DNA of 64,000 nt from NCBI GenBank assembly GCA_019114985.1, contig DXEM01000015.1, forward strand, positions 1 to 64,000, in the 5' to 3' direction. The notes beneath the pieces were generated by a model. The model worked only from the letters and a program-made list of their open reading frames with translations. It searched no databases and was not told where the DNA came from. The translations under genes were made by a program, and so were the position numbers. Shown in pieces: positions 41,231 through 50,294 of the stretch. How positions within the stretch are numbered: the stretch's first letter is position 1; each line of letters opens with the position of its first letter. This DNA is from Candidatus Anaerostipes excrementavium (GTDB lineage: Bacteria > Bacillota > Clostridia > Lachnospirales > Lachnospiraceae).

Positions 41231-41995
41231 ATGAGAAAGTTTTTAACAGCTGCCCTGACAGGCGTTTTAGCAGCAACTATGTTGTTTGCAGGATGTGGAA
41301 AAAAGGAAGAAGCCAGCGATGGAGGAAAGATTCCTGAAAAAATCGTTGTTGGAACAAACGCAGAATTCCCGCCATTTGAATTTGTCAATGATGATGGAGA
41401 CGTAGACGGATTTGACATGGCTGTCATGAAAGAAGTAGGAAAGAGAATCGGATCTGATGTAGAGATCAAGAACATGGAATTCAAATCTCTGATCGGTTCT
41501 ATGGAATCCGGAAACCTGGATGTGATCGCAGCAGGAATGACCGTAACAGAAGAGAGAGAAAGAAAGGTTGATTTCACAGATTCCTACTATACTGCAAAAC
41601 AGTATGTGATCCAGAAAGAAAACGGAGACATTAAGAAAGCGGAAGATCTGGAAGGATTAACCATTGCAGTTCAGGAAGGAACAACAGGTGACCTGCTGGC
41701 TACAGATGAAATCAAAGACTCTAATGTGAAGAGATTCAAAAAAGGTGTAGACGCTGTTATGGATCTGAAAAAAGGCGGATCCGATGTTGTAATTATCGAC
41801 TCTAACCCGGCACAGGAATTTATCAAAGCAAATGAAGGACTTGAACTTGTAAAAGACCTGTTTGAAGATGAGAAATATGCGTTTGCGGTACAAAAAGATA
41901 ATGCAAAATTAAAAGATGCCATCAACGATGCTCTGGATGAGATGAAAGACGATGGAACTTTTGATAAATTAGTAAAAGAATATATTGGACAGTAG
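41231..41995 (+). CDS. Polar amino-acid ABC transporter, substrate-binding lipoprotein
   Basis: 254 residues with a lipoprotein signal (LFAGC lipobox). It belongs to the SBP_bac_3 family: VVGTNAEFPPFEFVNDDGDVDGFDMAVMKEV (in parts), MTVTEERERKVDFTDSYY and LAVQEGTTGD-like IAVQEGTTGD. This is the type that binds glutamine, arginine, cystine or related amino acids. The exact ligand cannot be told. It stands 21 bases after the MetQ gene and could be cotranscribed with it. Confidence 0.9.
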   Translation: MRKFLTAALTGVLAATMLFAGCGKKEEASDGGKIPEKIVVGTNAEFPPFEFVNDDGDVDGFDMAVMKEVGKRIGSDVEIKNMEFKSLIGSMESGNLDVIAAGMTVTEERERKVDFTDSYYTAKQYVIQKENGDIKKAEDLEGLTIAVQEGTTGDLLATDEIKDSNVKRFKKGVDAVMDLKKGGSDVVIIDSNPAQEFIKANEGLELVKDLFEDEKYAFAVQKDNAKLKDAINDALDEMKDDGTFDKLVKEYIGQ

Positions 41996-42018
41996 TTCAT
42001 AGAAAGGCTTTTTAGACG

Positions 42019-42705
42019 ATGGAGCAGTTAAAATCAGATATTTATCAGGTATTTATAGAAGCAGACCGTTATAAAATGTTTTTAGACGGATTAAAGGTAA
42101 CGATCGGTGTATCGATTGCGGCGGTGCTGCTTGGAATTCTCCTTGGTATGATTCTGGCATTGATGAAGATGACCGAGGTAAGAAAAGGAAAGAAAACGGT
42201 ATTCTCAGTGATTGCCAATATTTATATTGACATTATCCGCGGAACGCCGACGGTCGTACAGCTGTTGATCATTTACTTCCTGGTATTCCAGACACAGATG
42301 GGAATGGTTGCCGGAATCGTAACATTTGGAATTAACAGTTCTGCCTATGTAGCAGAAATCATTCGTGCCGGAATTATGGCAGTGGATAACGGACAGATGG
42401 AAGCAGGACGTTCTCTTGGATTGTCCTATACAGAGACAATGAAGGATATCATTCTGCCGCAGGCGGTCAAGAATATCCTGCCGGCCTTGGGAAATGAATT
42501 TATTGTATTAATCAAGGAAACGGCAATTCTTGGATATGTTGCAATCCAGGATCTGACAAAGGCATCTGATTTTATTGTTTCCAGAACTTATATCATGTTC
42601 GTGCCTTTGATTGGATGTGCGCTGATCTATTATGTGCTGGTGAAGATCCTGACCATTGCACTGAACGCATTTGAAAGGAGGCTCAGACAAAGTGATATAC
42701 GTTAA
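42019..42705 (+). CDS. Polar amino-acid ABC transporter, permease
   Basis: A 228-residue HisM/GlnP-type permease with about five membrane helices. The family's signature is seen in [15 protein letters not shown] and the EAA loop [22 protein letters not shown]. The enzyme works as a homodimer with the ATPase encoded next. Its end overlaps the ATPase gene by 14 bases. Confidence 0.93.
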   Translation: MEQLKSDIYQVFIEADRYKMFLDGLKVTIGVSIAAVLLGILLGMILALMKMTEVRKGKKTVFSVIANIYIDIIRGTPTVVQLLIIYFLVFQTQMGMVAGIVTFGINSSAYVAEIIRAGIMAVDNGQMEAGRSLGLSYTETMKDIILPQAVKNILPALGNEFIVLIKETAILGYVAIQDLTKASDFIVSRTYIMFVPLIGCALIYYVLVKILTIALNAFERRLRQSDIR

Positions 42706-43414
42706 AGATTTACATAAATATTTTGGAAAGCTGGAAGTATTAAAAGGAATTGACTGTCATATCAAAAAAGGCGAATGTGTCTGTGTCATTGGAGCATCCG
42801 GTTCCGGAAAAAGTACATTCCTACGTTGTCTGAATCTTCTGGAGGACCCAACGAAAGGGGAAATTACCATTGACGGAACGAACTTGATGGACAAGAATCT
42901 GGATGTGGATCAGCTGAGAAAAAGAGTTGGAATGGTATTTCAGCATTTTAACCTGTTTCCGCATTTGACGATTCTGGAAAATGTTACCTTAGCTCCGATC
43001 CGGCATAAAATGTACGGTGAAGATGAGGCAAAGGAAAAGGCGATGGAGCTTTTAACGCGTGTTGGTGTTGGAGATAAGGCCGACAGCTATCCGGCGCAGT
43101 TGTCCGGAGGACAGAAGCAGCGTGTGGCCATTGCCAGATCTTTGGCGCTGTCACCGGAAGTTATGCTGTTTGATGAGCCAACTTCCGCGCTGGATCCGGA
43201 AATGGTAGGAGAAGTTCTGGAAGTTATGAAACAGCTGGCTCAGGAAGGAATGACCATGGTAGTTGTAACCCATGAGATGGGATTCGCAAAAGAAGTGGCA
43301 GATCGTGTCTTATTTATGGACGGCGGTGTCATCTTAGAAGAAGGAACGCCGGAGCAGATCTTTGATCATCCGAAAGAAGAGCGAACAAAGACATTCCTAA
43401 GCAAAGTATTATAA
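42692..43414 (+). CDS. Polar amino-acid ABC transporter, ATP-binding protein
   Basis: A 240-residue GlnQ/ArtP-type ATPase. Walker [11 protein letters not shown]-loop [12 protein letters not shown], signature [15 protein letters not shown], Walker [15 protein letters not shown], and H-loop [11 protein letters not shown] at 42692 is the likely start, with AAAGGAGG 10 bases upstream. A TTG at 42671 is also open. With the two genes before it this completes an importer. Confidence 0.95.
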   Translation: MIYVKDLHKYFGKLEVLKGIDCHIKKGECVCVIGASGSGKSTFLRCLNLLEDPTKGEITIDGTNLMDKNLDVDQLRKRVGMVFQHFNLFPHLTILENVTLAPIRHKMYGEDEAKEKAMELLTRVGVGDKADSYPAQLSGGQKQRVAIARSLALSPEVMLFDEPTSALDPEMVGEVLEVMKQLAQEGMTMVVVTHEMGFAKEVADRVLFMDGGVILEEGTPEQIFDHPKEERTKTFLSKVL

Positions 43415-43425
43415 AAAGTATAGAG

Positions 43426-43467
43426 AAATCCCTTTGAATTCAAAGTATTGAATCCAAAGGGATTTTT
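43426..43467. terminator. Terminator after the ABC transporter
   Basis: An 18-bp stem with one mismatch: AAATCCCTTTGAATTCAA (43426-43443) and TTGAATCCAAAGGGATTT (43448-43465) around AGTA, then TTT. It may also stop transcripts of the convergent repressor gene. Confidence 0.9.
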
Positions 43468-43515
43468 TCGGTATCAGGATTAAAATCCAGTATTAATTTG
43501 GTACTTTGTTTGTTT

Positions 43516-44235
43516 CTAAATGTGCCTCATACTTCGAGAAAAGAATTCAAAACGGTCATATCGATGTCGTGAAAAAGAATATTCAAAAGGTGTTCCATTA
43601 TCTAAGTATGCGACCTGCTCGACTTCTAGAACAGGTTCTGTATCTTTTAATTCTAAATATTTCTGATCAGAAGGATTGCTGCAGTCAGCTCTGGTGATCC
43701 GAAGAAACCCAGCGATTTTAAAGTTTAATGTTTGTTCTATATAATCGTAGACAGAATGATTTAAAACATCCATATCTAATCCGGGGATTAATGAAGTGCT
43801 CATATAAGTACGTTCTAATACATAAGGCTTTTGATCGATAAGTCTAAGACGATGAATATCATACACAGGATCATTTTTTTGAATACAAAGTTTGTTGGCG
43901 ATTGTTTCATCCGCAAATTTTAACTGAAAATCTAAAATTTTGGAGGTTACATTTTTTTCAGAAGAGTTTGTCAGACCTACGATATGATCTTCTTGAATGT
44001 TAATTTTAGAGGAGAGAGCTCCCGGAGGAAGTACAAAACTGCCTTTTCCTTTTTTTCGGTAAATTAATCCGTCCATAACAAGAAGATCTAAAGCTTTTTT
44101 TATTGTCATGCGGCTGCAATCAAATTCTTGGCATAAGGTCACTTCGTTAGGAAGCTTTTGGTTGTCTTCTTTATAAATACCATCTAATATTCGTTGTTTC
44201 ATTGTTTTATAAATCTGCATATATTTTGGGTCCAT
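43516..44235 (-). CDS. GntR-family (UTRA) repressor of the beta-glucoside PTS operon
   Basis: 239 residues from ATG 44235 (MDPKYMQIYKTMKQRI), which has AAGGAGGA 6 bases upstream. The N-terminal GntR wHTH has KLPNEVTLCQEFDCSRMTIKKALDLL (in parts) and RKKGKGSFV. The C-terminal UTRA domain has RLRLIDQKPYVLERTYM and LEVEQVAYLDNGTPFEYSFSRHRYDRFEF (in parts), the effector-binding fold of BglR/TreR-type repressors, often sensing a sugar phosphate. It is divergent from the PTS operon. Half-sites in its own leader suggest self-control. Confidence 0.92.
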   Translation of the reverse strand: MDPKYMQIYKTMKQRILDGIYKEDNQKLPNEVTLCQEFDCSRMTIKKALDLLVMDGLIYRKKGKGSFVLPPGALSSKINIQEDHIVGLTNSSEKNVTSKILDFQLKFADETIANKLCIQKNDPVYDIHRLRLIDQKPYVLERTYMSTSLIPGLDMDVLNHSVYDYIEQTLNFKIAGFLRITRADCSNPSDQKYLELKDTEPVLEVEQVAYLDNGTPFEYSFSRHRYDRFEFFSRSMRHI

Positions 44236-44254
44236 TATCATCCTCCTTACTAAC

Positions 44255-44280
44255 ATAGACAAATAATAAATATGTCTAGG
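44255..44280. promoter_or_regulatory. Imperfect operator in the repressor leader
   Basis: AGACA (44257-44261) and TGTCT (44273-44277) form an inverted repeat. TGTCTAGG at 44273-44280 is close to the left 8 bases of the TGTCTAGACA operator. It lies between the repressor promoter and its start codon. Confidence 0.5.
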
Positions 44281-44290
44281 CTTTTCAAAT

Positions 44291-44319
44291 AATATAGCAT
44301 ATGTTTAAAAATAAAGCAA
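44291..44319 (-). promoter_or_regulatory. Repressor gene promoter
   Basis: Minus strand: TTGCTT (44314-44319), 17 bases, TATATT (44291-44296), with TGC before the -10 box. Confidence 0.55.
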
Positions 44320-44329
44320 TAAGAGAAAT

Positions 44330-44417
44330 AATTTAAAATAATGTCTAGACAAATTAAGAAAATGAAAACAAAGAATAAACAAATTTAAAATAATGTCTAG
44401 ACAAATTAAGAAAATGA
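44330..44417. promoter_or_regulatory. Two identical 36-bp operator repeats
   Basis: The same 36 bases occur at 44330-44365 and 44382-44417, 52 bp apart from start to start, close to five helical turns. Each contains the perfect palindrome TGTCTAGACA (44342-44351 and 44394-44403). The second palindrome covers the -35 box of the PTS promoter. They are the likely binding sites of the GntR/UTRA repressor. The equal helical face would allow cooperative binding or looping. Confidence 0.8.
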
Positions 44418-44426
44418 GTATATAAT
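44398..44426 (+). promoter_or_regulatory. PTS operon promoter
   Basis: TAGACA (44398-44403), 17 bases, TATAAT (44421-44426). The -35 box is the right half of the second operator palindrome, so repressor binding would block RNA polymerase. Confidence 0.75.
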
Positions 44427-44469
44427 ATGAGTATAGTTAAAGAATGAACCAGAAAGGAAGGTAAAAAGC

Positions 44470-44766
44470 ATGAAAATTTATTTGTTTTGTAGTGGAGGTT
44501 TTTCAACAAGTTTGTTAGCTAATAAGATGAGTGAGGCATATAAGGATAAAGGGAGGAGTGATGTTACTGTAGAAGCAATGGATTTTGGTTCTTTGGATTC
44601 TGTAATTGAAGAAGCTGATGTGATTGTATTGGCGCCGCAGATTGCTTGGGCGAAAGAGCAAGTGGAAGAAGATTATCCGGGGAAGAAAGTTTATTTGTTG
44701 ACGATACAGGAATTTGGATCTATGGATGGAAATATGATTGTAGAAAAAATTGAAAAAGGGGAGTAG
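44470..44766 (+). CDS. PTS lactose/cellobiose-family IIB protein
   Basis: 98 residues, a stand-alone EIIB of the lactose/chitobiose family. The phosphorylated cysteine is C7 in LFCSGGFSTS. It passes phosphate from IIA to the sugar during uptake through IIC (next gene). Ribosome site GAAAGGAAGG. First gene of a six-gene operon. Confidence 0.93.
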   Translation: MKIYLFCSGGFSTSLLANKMSEAYKDKGRSDVTVEAMDFGSLDSVIEEADVIVLAPQIAWAKEQVEEDYPGKKVYLLTIQEFGSMDGNMIVEKIEKGE

Positions 44767-44769
44767 ACA

Positions 44770-46128
44770 ATGAGCGAAAAAAGAGGAGAAAAAAATTTTT
44801 CATTGAAATTTACAGAAGCGGTAAGTAAAATCGCTGGTAATAGATTGCTGTTGACTTTAAGGGATTCATTTGTCTTGGTTGCATCCCTTACATTGCTGGC
44901 AGGATTTACCGTTATGATCAGTTCTGTATTTTTGGATCCCGCAGGAATTATTTTTGGAGAGAGCGGCTTAAACTTAGGAAAGTTGATTTGTGGATCTACA
45001 GAAGCTTTTCAGGCATCAGCATTGAATGGTGTACTGTTAAAAGGACAGGAATTATGTAATGCGTTTACAAAAGGATCTATGTCAATTAATGCGCTTCTTG
45101 TTGTTGTAATTTTTGCTTATACTTTATCAAAACATTATTTCAGAAAGAATAAAGAGCATATGAATTCTGTACTATATGCAACTGCAGCATTCTTTATTTG
45201 CCTTCCTTGGTCTTTTGTAACAGAGGTGAATGGGACAAATGTACAAATCGATGGGATTGTTAATTCAAACTTTTTAGGTCAGCAGGGAATTTTTGCGGGA
45301 CTGATAATTTCAGGAATTGCGGTTGTTCTTTATAATAAACTTTCTGAGAAAAATATAACAATTAAGATGCCGTCTTCTGTCCCTCCTGCAGTGGCAAGAA
45401 GTTTTGAATCTTTAGTGCCGGGACTTCTTACATTGCTTGTATTTATTATAGCAACTGCAGTATGCAATACATTTACTCATACATCTCTTCCAGAATTATT
45501 TTTATCCCTTTTGCAGAAACCAGCAATGGCAATTTCTAAAACAGCGGCATTTGCCTTGGTTTCTCAGATTACATGGCCATTATTTCAATGGTTTGGAATT
45601 CATCCATCCTCTATTTGGAGCCCGATTTTTGGAATGACTTGGGATATTGCTGGAAATGAAAATGTACTTGGAACGGCTCATCATTTATATACAACAATGT
45701 TTATGAATTATTCAACAATTGCAGCAGGAACTTTCGCATTAGCACCTGTTTTAGCGATTTTAATTTTTTCGAAAGCGAAAGCAAGTAAAAAGGTTACAAA
45801 AATTGCTTTAGCACCGGCTATTTTCAATATTTCTGAACCAATTACATTTGGTCTTCCTATTATTTTAAACCCGATTTATTTGGTTCCATTTGTATTAGTT
45901 CAGCCAATTTGTTTCTATATTGCGGTCTTTTTTACTAAGATTGGATTTATTGCTCCGATTTGCAATAATGTCCCATGGACAGTACCTCCGGTTTTATCAG
46001 GATTGTTGTATTCCGGTTCTATTCAGGGAGCATTGGTTCAGTTAATTAACTTGGTTGTAGCAATTGTAATTTATATTCCTTTTGTACGAATTGCAGATAA
46101 AATGGAATTGAAAAAACACGAAGAATGA
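44770..46128 (+). CDS. PTS lactose/cellobiose-family IIC permease
   Basis: 452 residues with about ten membrane helices. CelB/ChbC-type EIIC: SVPPAVARSFESLVPG, WFGIHPSSIWSPIF and the conserved NISEPITFGLPIILNP, which belong to the substrate-binding core. The specific sugar cannot be told but the family imports cellobiose, chitobiose, lactose and other beta-glycosides. It starts 3 bases after IIB. Confidence 0.95.
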   Translation: MSEKRGEKNFSLKFTEAVSKIAGNRLLLTLRDSFVLVASLTLLAGFTVMISSVFLDPAGIIFGESGLNLGKLICGSTEAFQASALNGVLLKGQELCNAFTKGSMSINALLVVVIFAYTLSKHYFRKNKEHMNSVLYATAAFFICLPWSFVTEVNGTNVQIDGIVNSNFLGQQGIFAGLIISGIAVVLYNKLSEKNITIKMPSSVPPAVARSFESLVPGLLTLLVFIIATAVCNTFTHTSLPELFLSLLQKPAMAISKTAAFALVSQITWPLFQWFGIHPSSIWSPIFGMTWDIAGNENVLGTAHHLYTTMFMNYSTIAAGTFALAPVLAILIFSKAKASKKVTKIALAPAIFNISEPITFGLPIILNPIYLVPFVLVQPICFYIAVFFTKIGFIAPICNNVPWTVPPVLSGLLYSGSIQGALVQLINLVVAIVIYIPFVRIADKMELKKHEE

Positions 46129-46142
46129 TGGAGGAATGGACG

Positions 46143-46454
46143 ATGAAAGGATTAGAGAACATACTAATGGAGTTGGTTTGTTATGCCGGAAATGCAAAAT
46201 CTATGGCATTACAAGCTGTTATGAAAGCAGAAAATAAAGATATGGAAGCAGCAAAAGAAAAGCTCCAGGATGCAAAAGGTGAACTTCATAAAGCTCATAC
46301 AATTCAGACAGATTTAATGACCAAAGAGATTCAGGGTGAACCAATAGAAAAATCTATTCTATTGATTCATGCTCAGGATCATTTTATGGCAGCAAATACA
46401 GTAATTGAATTAGCAGAGCGATTTTTAAGATTGTATGAGAATTTTAAGAGGTAG
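46143..46454 (+). CDS. PTS lactose/cellobiose-family IIA protein
   Basis: 103 residues from ATG 46143 (MKGLENILMELVCYAGNAKS), after GGAGG. An ATG at 46125 overlapping the IIC stop has no ribosome site. The family is the trimeric helical IIA-Lac. The phosphoacceptor histidine lies in IHAQDHFM (H76 or H80). Completes the IIB-IIC-IIA set. Confidence 0.93.
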   Translation: MKGLENILMELVCYAGNAKSMALQAVMKAENKDMEAAKEKLQDAKGELHKAHTIQTDLMTKEIQGEPIEKSILLIHAQDHFMAANTVIELAERFLRLYENFKR

Positions 46455-46458
46455 GAAA

Positions 46459-47958
46459 ATGAGCATAAAGCTGGATTCTATATTTACGGATCATATGGTA
46501 ATACAAAGAGAGAAGGAGATTACAGTTTTTGGAACTGGAAATCCAGATGAAAAAGTGGAGGCTTCGTTTGCAGGACAGCAGAGGCAGACAAAAATTGGTG
46601 AGAAAGGAAACTGGAGGATCCAGTTTGAACCATTGAAAGCAGGAGGTCCCTATGTTTTGCAGATAAAATCTGGCGATACATTGATAGAAATTTGCGATGT
46701 AATGATTGGTGATGTCTATGTAGCTGCCGGTCAATCTAATATGGAGTTTTTGTTTGAAAATACAAAAAATGCTCAGGAAGAGCAAGAAGAAACAGCGCAG
46801 ACAGCATTCAGATATTATAAAGTTCCTCAGGTCGAGTATATAAAAGACGGAAAAGAATACCCTCAAATCCCAGAAGAAGGATGGTATGAATGCAATCCGG
46901 AAAATGTAGGAAAAATTTCAGGAGTGGCTTATTATTTTGCAAAAGAATTGCGGAATTACACGGATGTGCCAATTGGTATCATTGGGTGTCATAAAGGCGG
47001 AACAAGTGCATCTTGCTGGGTATCAAAAAAGACATTGAGAGCGGATCCGGAGATTAAAAAGCTGTATTATGATGATTATTATCATGATATACAAGGACAG
47101 ACAGAAGAAGAAGAGGATCTTGCGATTGCAGAATATCAGAAGACTTTGGCAGAATACCAGGAAAAAGTAGAAGAATATCAAAAAAAATATCCGGAAAGAT
47201 CTATGAGCCAGTTAAAACATGATGTAGGACATACTCCATGGCCGGGACCGAAAGGGAAAAAAGACTTTGGAAGACCATGTGGTTTATATAAGACAATGTT
47301 TCAGAAAATAAAAGGAATGCGTTATAAAGCGATATTATGGTATCAAGGAGAAGAAGATACAAAAAATGCATCAGTTTATAAAATTCTGCTTTCAAATTTA
47401 ATTGCTAATTGGCGTGAAGAGCTTAAAGACCAAAAACTTCCATTTTTGGTTATGCAGTTACCAAATTATAACGATGATAAAGTGCCGTTTAGCTGGGCGG
47501 TTTTAAGAGAGCAGCAGCGTAAAGTTGTAGAAGAAACTAATCGTACAGAAATTATTTGTACCCTTGGATGTGGGGAGGAGTTTAACATTCATCCGGCAGA
47601 TAAGTCTGAGGCAGGGAGACGCTTAGGGATTATGGCAGCAGAAATGTTTTATGACGATTCTGTACAAGGGCATGCTCCAAGTTTGTCAGAAGTCCAGAAA
47701 ATAGAAAATGGATATCTCCTGAAATTCAAAAACTGTTATGGACATATATGTGCTGAAAAAGATGAAGAATATTATTTAAATATTTCTTTTGATGGGGTTC
47801 AATTTGAAAAAATTCAGGTGGCATTATCAGGAGAATGTATGGAAATAAAGACGGATAAAGAAGCAAAAATCATCTCATATGGCTGGGAAAATAATCCGGA
47901 CATTTTATTCCGAGGAGCTTCTGGATTACCTTTAATGCCGTTTTATTATAAATGTTAG
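46459..47958 (+). CDS. Sialate-O-acetylesterase-like SGNH esterase (cytoplasmic)
   Basis: 499 residues from ATG 46459 (GAGGTAGGAAA upstream). It matches the SASA/sialate-O-acetylesterase family of SGNH hydrolases: catalytic serine in AAGQSNMEF, the oxyanion/Gly block GCHKGGTSASCW, LWYQGEEDT and the late histidine block NIHPADKSEAGRR. A beta-sandwich domain precedes the catalytic part. There is no signal peptide, unlike many members, so it should act on sugars, perhaps phosphorylated, after PTS uptake. A coil-like stretch rich in YQKTLAEYQEKVEEYQKK lies near residues 227-245. Substrate is not known. Confidence 0.85.
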   Translation: MSIKLDSIFTDHMVIQREKEITVFGTGNPDEKVEASFAGQQRQTKIGEKGNWRIQFEPLKAGGPYVLQIKSGDTLIEICDVMIGDVYVAAGQSNMEFLFENTKNAQEEQEETAQTAFRYYKVPQVEYIKDGKEYPQIPEEGWYECNPENVGKISGVAYYFAKELRNYTDVPIGIIGCHKGGTSASCWVSKKTLRADPEIKKLYYDDYYHDIQGQTEEEEDLAIAEYQKTLAEYQEKVEEYQKKYPERSMSQLKHDVGHTPWPGPKGKKDFGRPCGLYKTMFQKIKGMRYKAILWYQGEEDTKNASVYKILLSNLIANWREELKDQKLPFLVMQLPNYNDDKVPFSWAVLREQQRKVVEETNRTEIICTLGCGEEFNIHPADKSEAGRRLGIMAAEMFYDDSVQGHAPSLSEVQKIENGYLLKFKNCYGHICAEKDEEYYLNISFDGVQFEKIQVALSGECMEIKTDKEAKIISYGWENNPDILFRGASGLPLMPFYYKC

Positions 47959-47974
47959 AAGAAAGGAAAATAAG

Positions 47975-49375
47975 ATGGGAGAAATAGTATCTTTTCCAAA
48001 TAAATTTTGGTGGGGAGCCGCAATGAGCGGACCTCAGATGGAAGGAACAGAGGATAAATTACATGAAAATATAATGGATTATTGGAGTAAAACGCAGATA
48101 GAGGATTTCTTTCATGGAGTTGGTTCAAAAATTACGACGGATTTCTATCACAGATATAAAGAAGATATTCAAATGATGCGTTCTATAGGTATGAATTCCA
48201 TTCGGACATCCATTCAATGGACAAGATTAATTAAAGATTTGGAAACAGGAGAGCCAGATAAAAAAGCCGTGGAATTTTACTCTAATGTGATCAAAGAATG
48301 TAAAAAAAATGGGATAGAGCTAATTTTAAATCTTCATCATTTTGATCTTCCGGTGGAACTTCTCCAAAAATATGGTGGATGGGCAAACAAACATGTTGTT
48401 GACCTGTTTGTAAAATTCGCTAAGACTGCATTCCGATTATTTGGGGATCAGGTGAAATATTGGACTACTTTTAATGAACCTATGGTAATTCCAGAAGCAG
48501 GATATTTGTGTGGTTTTCATTATCCTAAAAAGAAAAATGAGGGAAAGGAAGCAGTGCAAATTATATATAATATTAATTTGGCAAGTGCAAAGTGTGTGGA
48601 AGTTTTTCATGACATGTGTGATGGGGAAATTGGAATTATATTGAATTTGACACCAACATATCCGAGATCTAATGAACCGGAAGATTTAAAAGCATCTAAA
48701 ATCACAGACTTATTTTATAATCGAAGTTTTTTAGATCCTGCAGTTCATGGATATTTTCCGGAAGAATTGACAGAGCTTTTAAGCAAAAATCATGTTTTAT
48801 GGGAAACTACTCCGGCAGAGTTAGATACAATAAGTAAAAATACGGTTGATTTCCTTGGAGTTAATTATTACCATCCTAAACGTGTAAAAGCGAGGGAACA
48901 GGTATTAGAAGCTGAACAGTGGACACCGGAACAGTATTATGAGGAATATGAGATGCCAGGAAGACGTATGAATCCATATAGGGGATGGGAAATTTATCCG
49001 GAAGCCATATATGATATTGCGATGAATGTAAAAGAAAATTACAATAATATTTCGTGGTTTATTTCAGAAAATGGAATGGGGGTCGAAGGAGAAGAACAAT
49101 ATAAGGATTCTGAAGGAAAGATTAAGGACGACTACCGAATTGATTTTTATAAAGAGCATTTATTCCAATTGTCAAAAGGCATAAAGGAAGGAAGTAATTG
49201 TTTTGGATACCATGCATGGACAGGAATTGATTGTTGGTCATGGAACAATGCATATAAAAATCGTTATGGTTTTATTGGACTTGATCTAAAAACTCAAAAG
49301 AGAACCATTAAAAAATCTGGGAATTGGTTTAAAACAGTATCAGAAAATAATGGATTTGTTATGGAGGAAGAATAG
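47975..49375 (+). CDS. GH1 6-phospho-beta-glucosidase (probable)
   Basis: 466 residues, glycoside hydrolase family 1. The acid/base E168 is in TTFNEP and the nucleophile E365 in ISENGMG. FPNKFWWGAAMSGPQMEG is the normal N-terminus. The C-terminal DCWSWNNAYKNRYGF is typical of the phospho-glycosidase branch. Together with the PTS genes this suggests cleavage of a beta-glucoside-6-phosphate, giving glucose-6-phosphate and a free sugar or aglycone. The precise substrate (cellobiose, gentiobiose or an aryl glucoside) is open. Confidence 0.93.
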   Translation: MGEIVSFPNKFWWGAAMSGPQMEGTEDKLHENIMDYWSKTQIEDFFHGVGSKITTDFYHRYKEDIQMMRSIGMNSIRTSIQWTRLIKDLETGEPDKKAVEFYSNVIKECKKNGIELILNLHHFDLPVELLQKYGGWANKHVVDLFVKFAKTAFRLFGDQVKYWTTFNEPMVIPEAGYLCGFHYPKKKNEGKEAVQIIYNINLASAKCVEVFHDMCDGEIGIILNLTPTYPRSNEPEDLKASKITDLFYNRSFLDPAVHGYFPEELTELLSKNHVLWETTPAELDTISKNTVDFLGVNYYHPKRVKAREQVLEAEQWTPEQYYEEYEMPGRRMNPYRGWEIYPEAIYDIAMNVKENYNNISWFISENGMGVEGEEQYKDSEGKIKDDYRIDFYKEHLFQLSKGIKEGSNCFGYHAWTGIDCWSWNNAYKNRYGFIGLDLKTQKRTIKKSGNWFKTVSENNGFVMEEE

Positions 49376-49378
49376 AAC

Positions 49379-50263
49379 GTGTATGCATGTTTTGACTTAG
49401 GTGGAACTTCTTTGAAATATGGCCTGTTAGATGAAACTGGAAAGATATTGGAGAATGGCAAAGTAAAAGTTCATGATGATGTGGAACTTATTTTTGATCT
49501 TATTGAAAAGTTGATAAAATCTTATGAAGAAGCTAATACGATACAGGGAGTATGTCTGTCAACGCCAGGAGCAGTAGATTGTGAAAGAGGAGTTATATAT
49601 GGGTACAGTGCACTTCCGTCGATTCATGGTCCCAACTGGATCCAAGAATTGGAAAAACGTTGTCAACTTCCGGTGAGCATAGAAAATGATGCTAATTGTG
49701 CTGCGTTAGCCGAAGTATATAGAGGTGCCGGGAAGGGATATTCAGATCTTATGTTTTTGGTAATTGGCAGCGGCATTGGAGGTGCCGTAATCAAAGATGG
49801 AAAGATCCATCATGGAAAACATTTATCTGGTGGAGAGTTTGGATATGCTGTTTTTCAACAAAAAGACGGGAAACTGCAAACATATAGTGATTTGGCAGCA
49901 ACCGTTCAAATGGTGGAAAAAGTACGGGAAGCAATGAAGGATGACTCATTAGAAGGGCAGGACGTTTTCCGAATGGCAGAAGAGGGCAGTAAAATCTGTC
50001 AGGAAGCAGTGAAAGAATTTTATTTTCAGCTTGCTGTTGGAATTTACAATTTGCAATATATTTATGATCCAGAGATTATTATATTAGGAGGCGGAGTATC
50101 AGAACAAAAAGACTTTGTTGAACAGATTGAATATCAACTGGATGAAGTTTTGAGAAAGGTAAAAATTGCAGATATTAAGCCTAAAGTTGCTCGTTGTTCA
50201 TTTGGTCCGGATGCTAATTTGGAGGGAGCTTTTCTCCATCATGTAATGAGAGAAAATAAATAG
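49379..50263 (+). CDS. ROK-family sugar kinase
   Basis: 294 residues, GTG start 3 bases after the glucosidase stop. ROK family: N-terminal ATP loop DLGGTSLKYGLLDE, sugar-binding IENDANCAALAE, and GSGIGGAVIKDGKIHHG. The usual zinc-binding cysteines of ROK glucokinases (CxCGxxGC) are absent, as in the BglK/NagK-like and shorter groups. It could phosphorylate the glucose released by the GH1 enzyme. An N-acetylsugar is another possibility. Confidence 0.9.
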   Translation: MYACFDLGGTSLKYGLLDETGKILENGKVKVHDDVELIFDLIEKLIKSYEEANTIQGVCLSTPGAVDCERGVIYGYSALPSIHGPNWIQELEKRCQLPVSIENDANCAALAEVYRGAGKGYSDLMFLVIGSGIGGAVIKDGKIHHGKHLSGGEFGYAVFQQKDGKLQTYSDLAATVQMVEKVREAMKDDSLEGQDVFRMAEEGSKICQEAVKEFYFQLAVGIYNLQYIYDPEIIILGGGVSEQKDFVEQIEYQLDEVLRKVKIADIKPKVARCSFGPDANLEGAFLHHVMRENK

Positions 50264-50294
50264 GCAGTGCAAATATCATTTTAAATAAAAAATA

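Noticed and set aside
44330-44417. Two 36-bp direct repeats as a short CRISPR array
   Set aside because: Only two units with a 16-bp spacer, no cas genes, and the palindrome sits on the promoter. An operator is a better reading.
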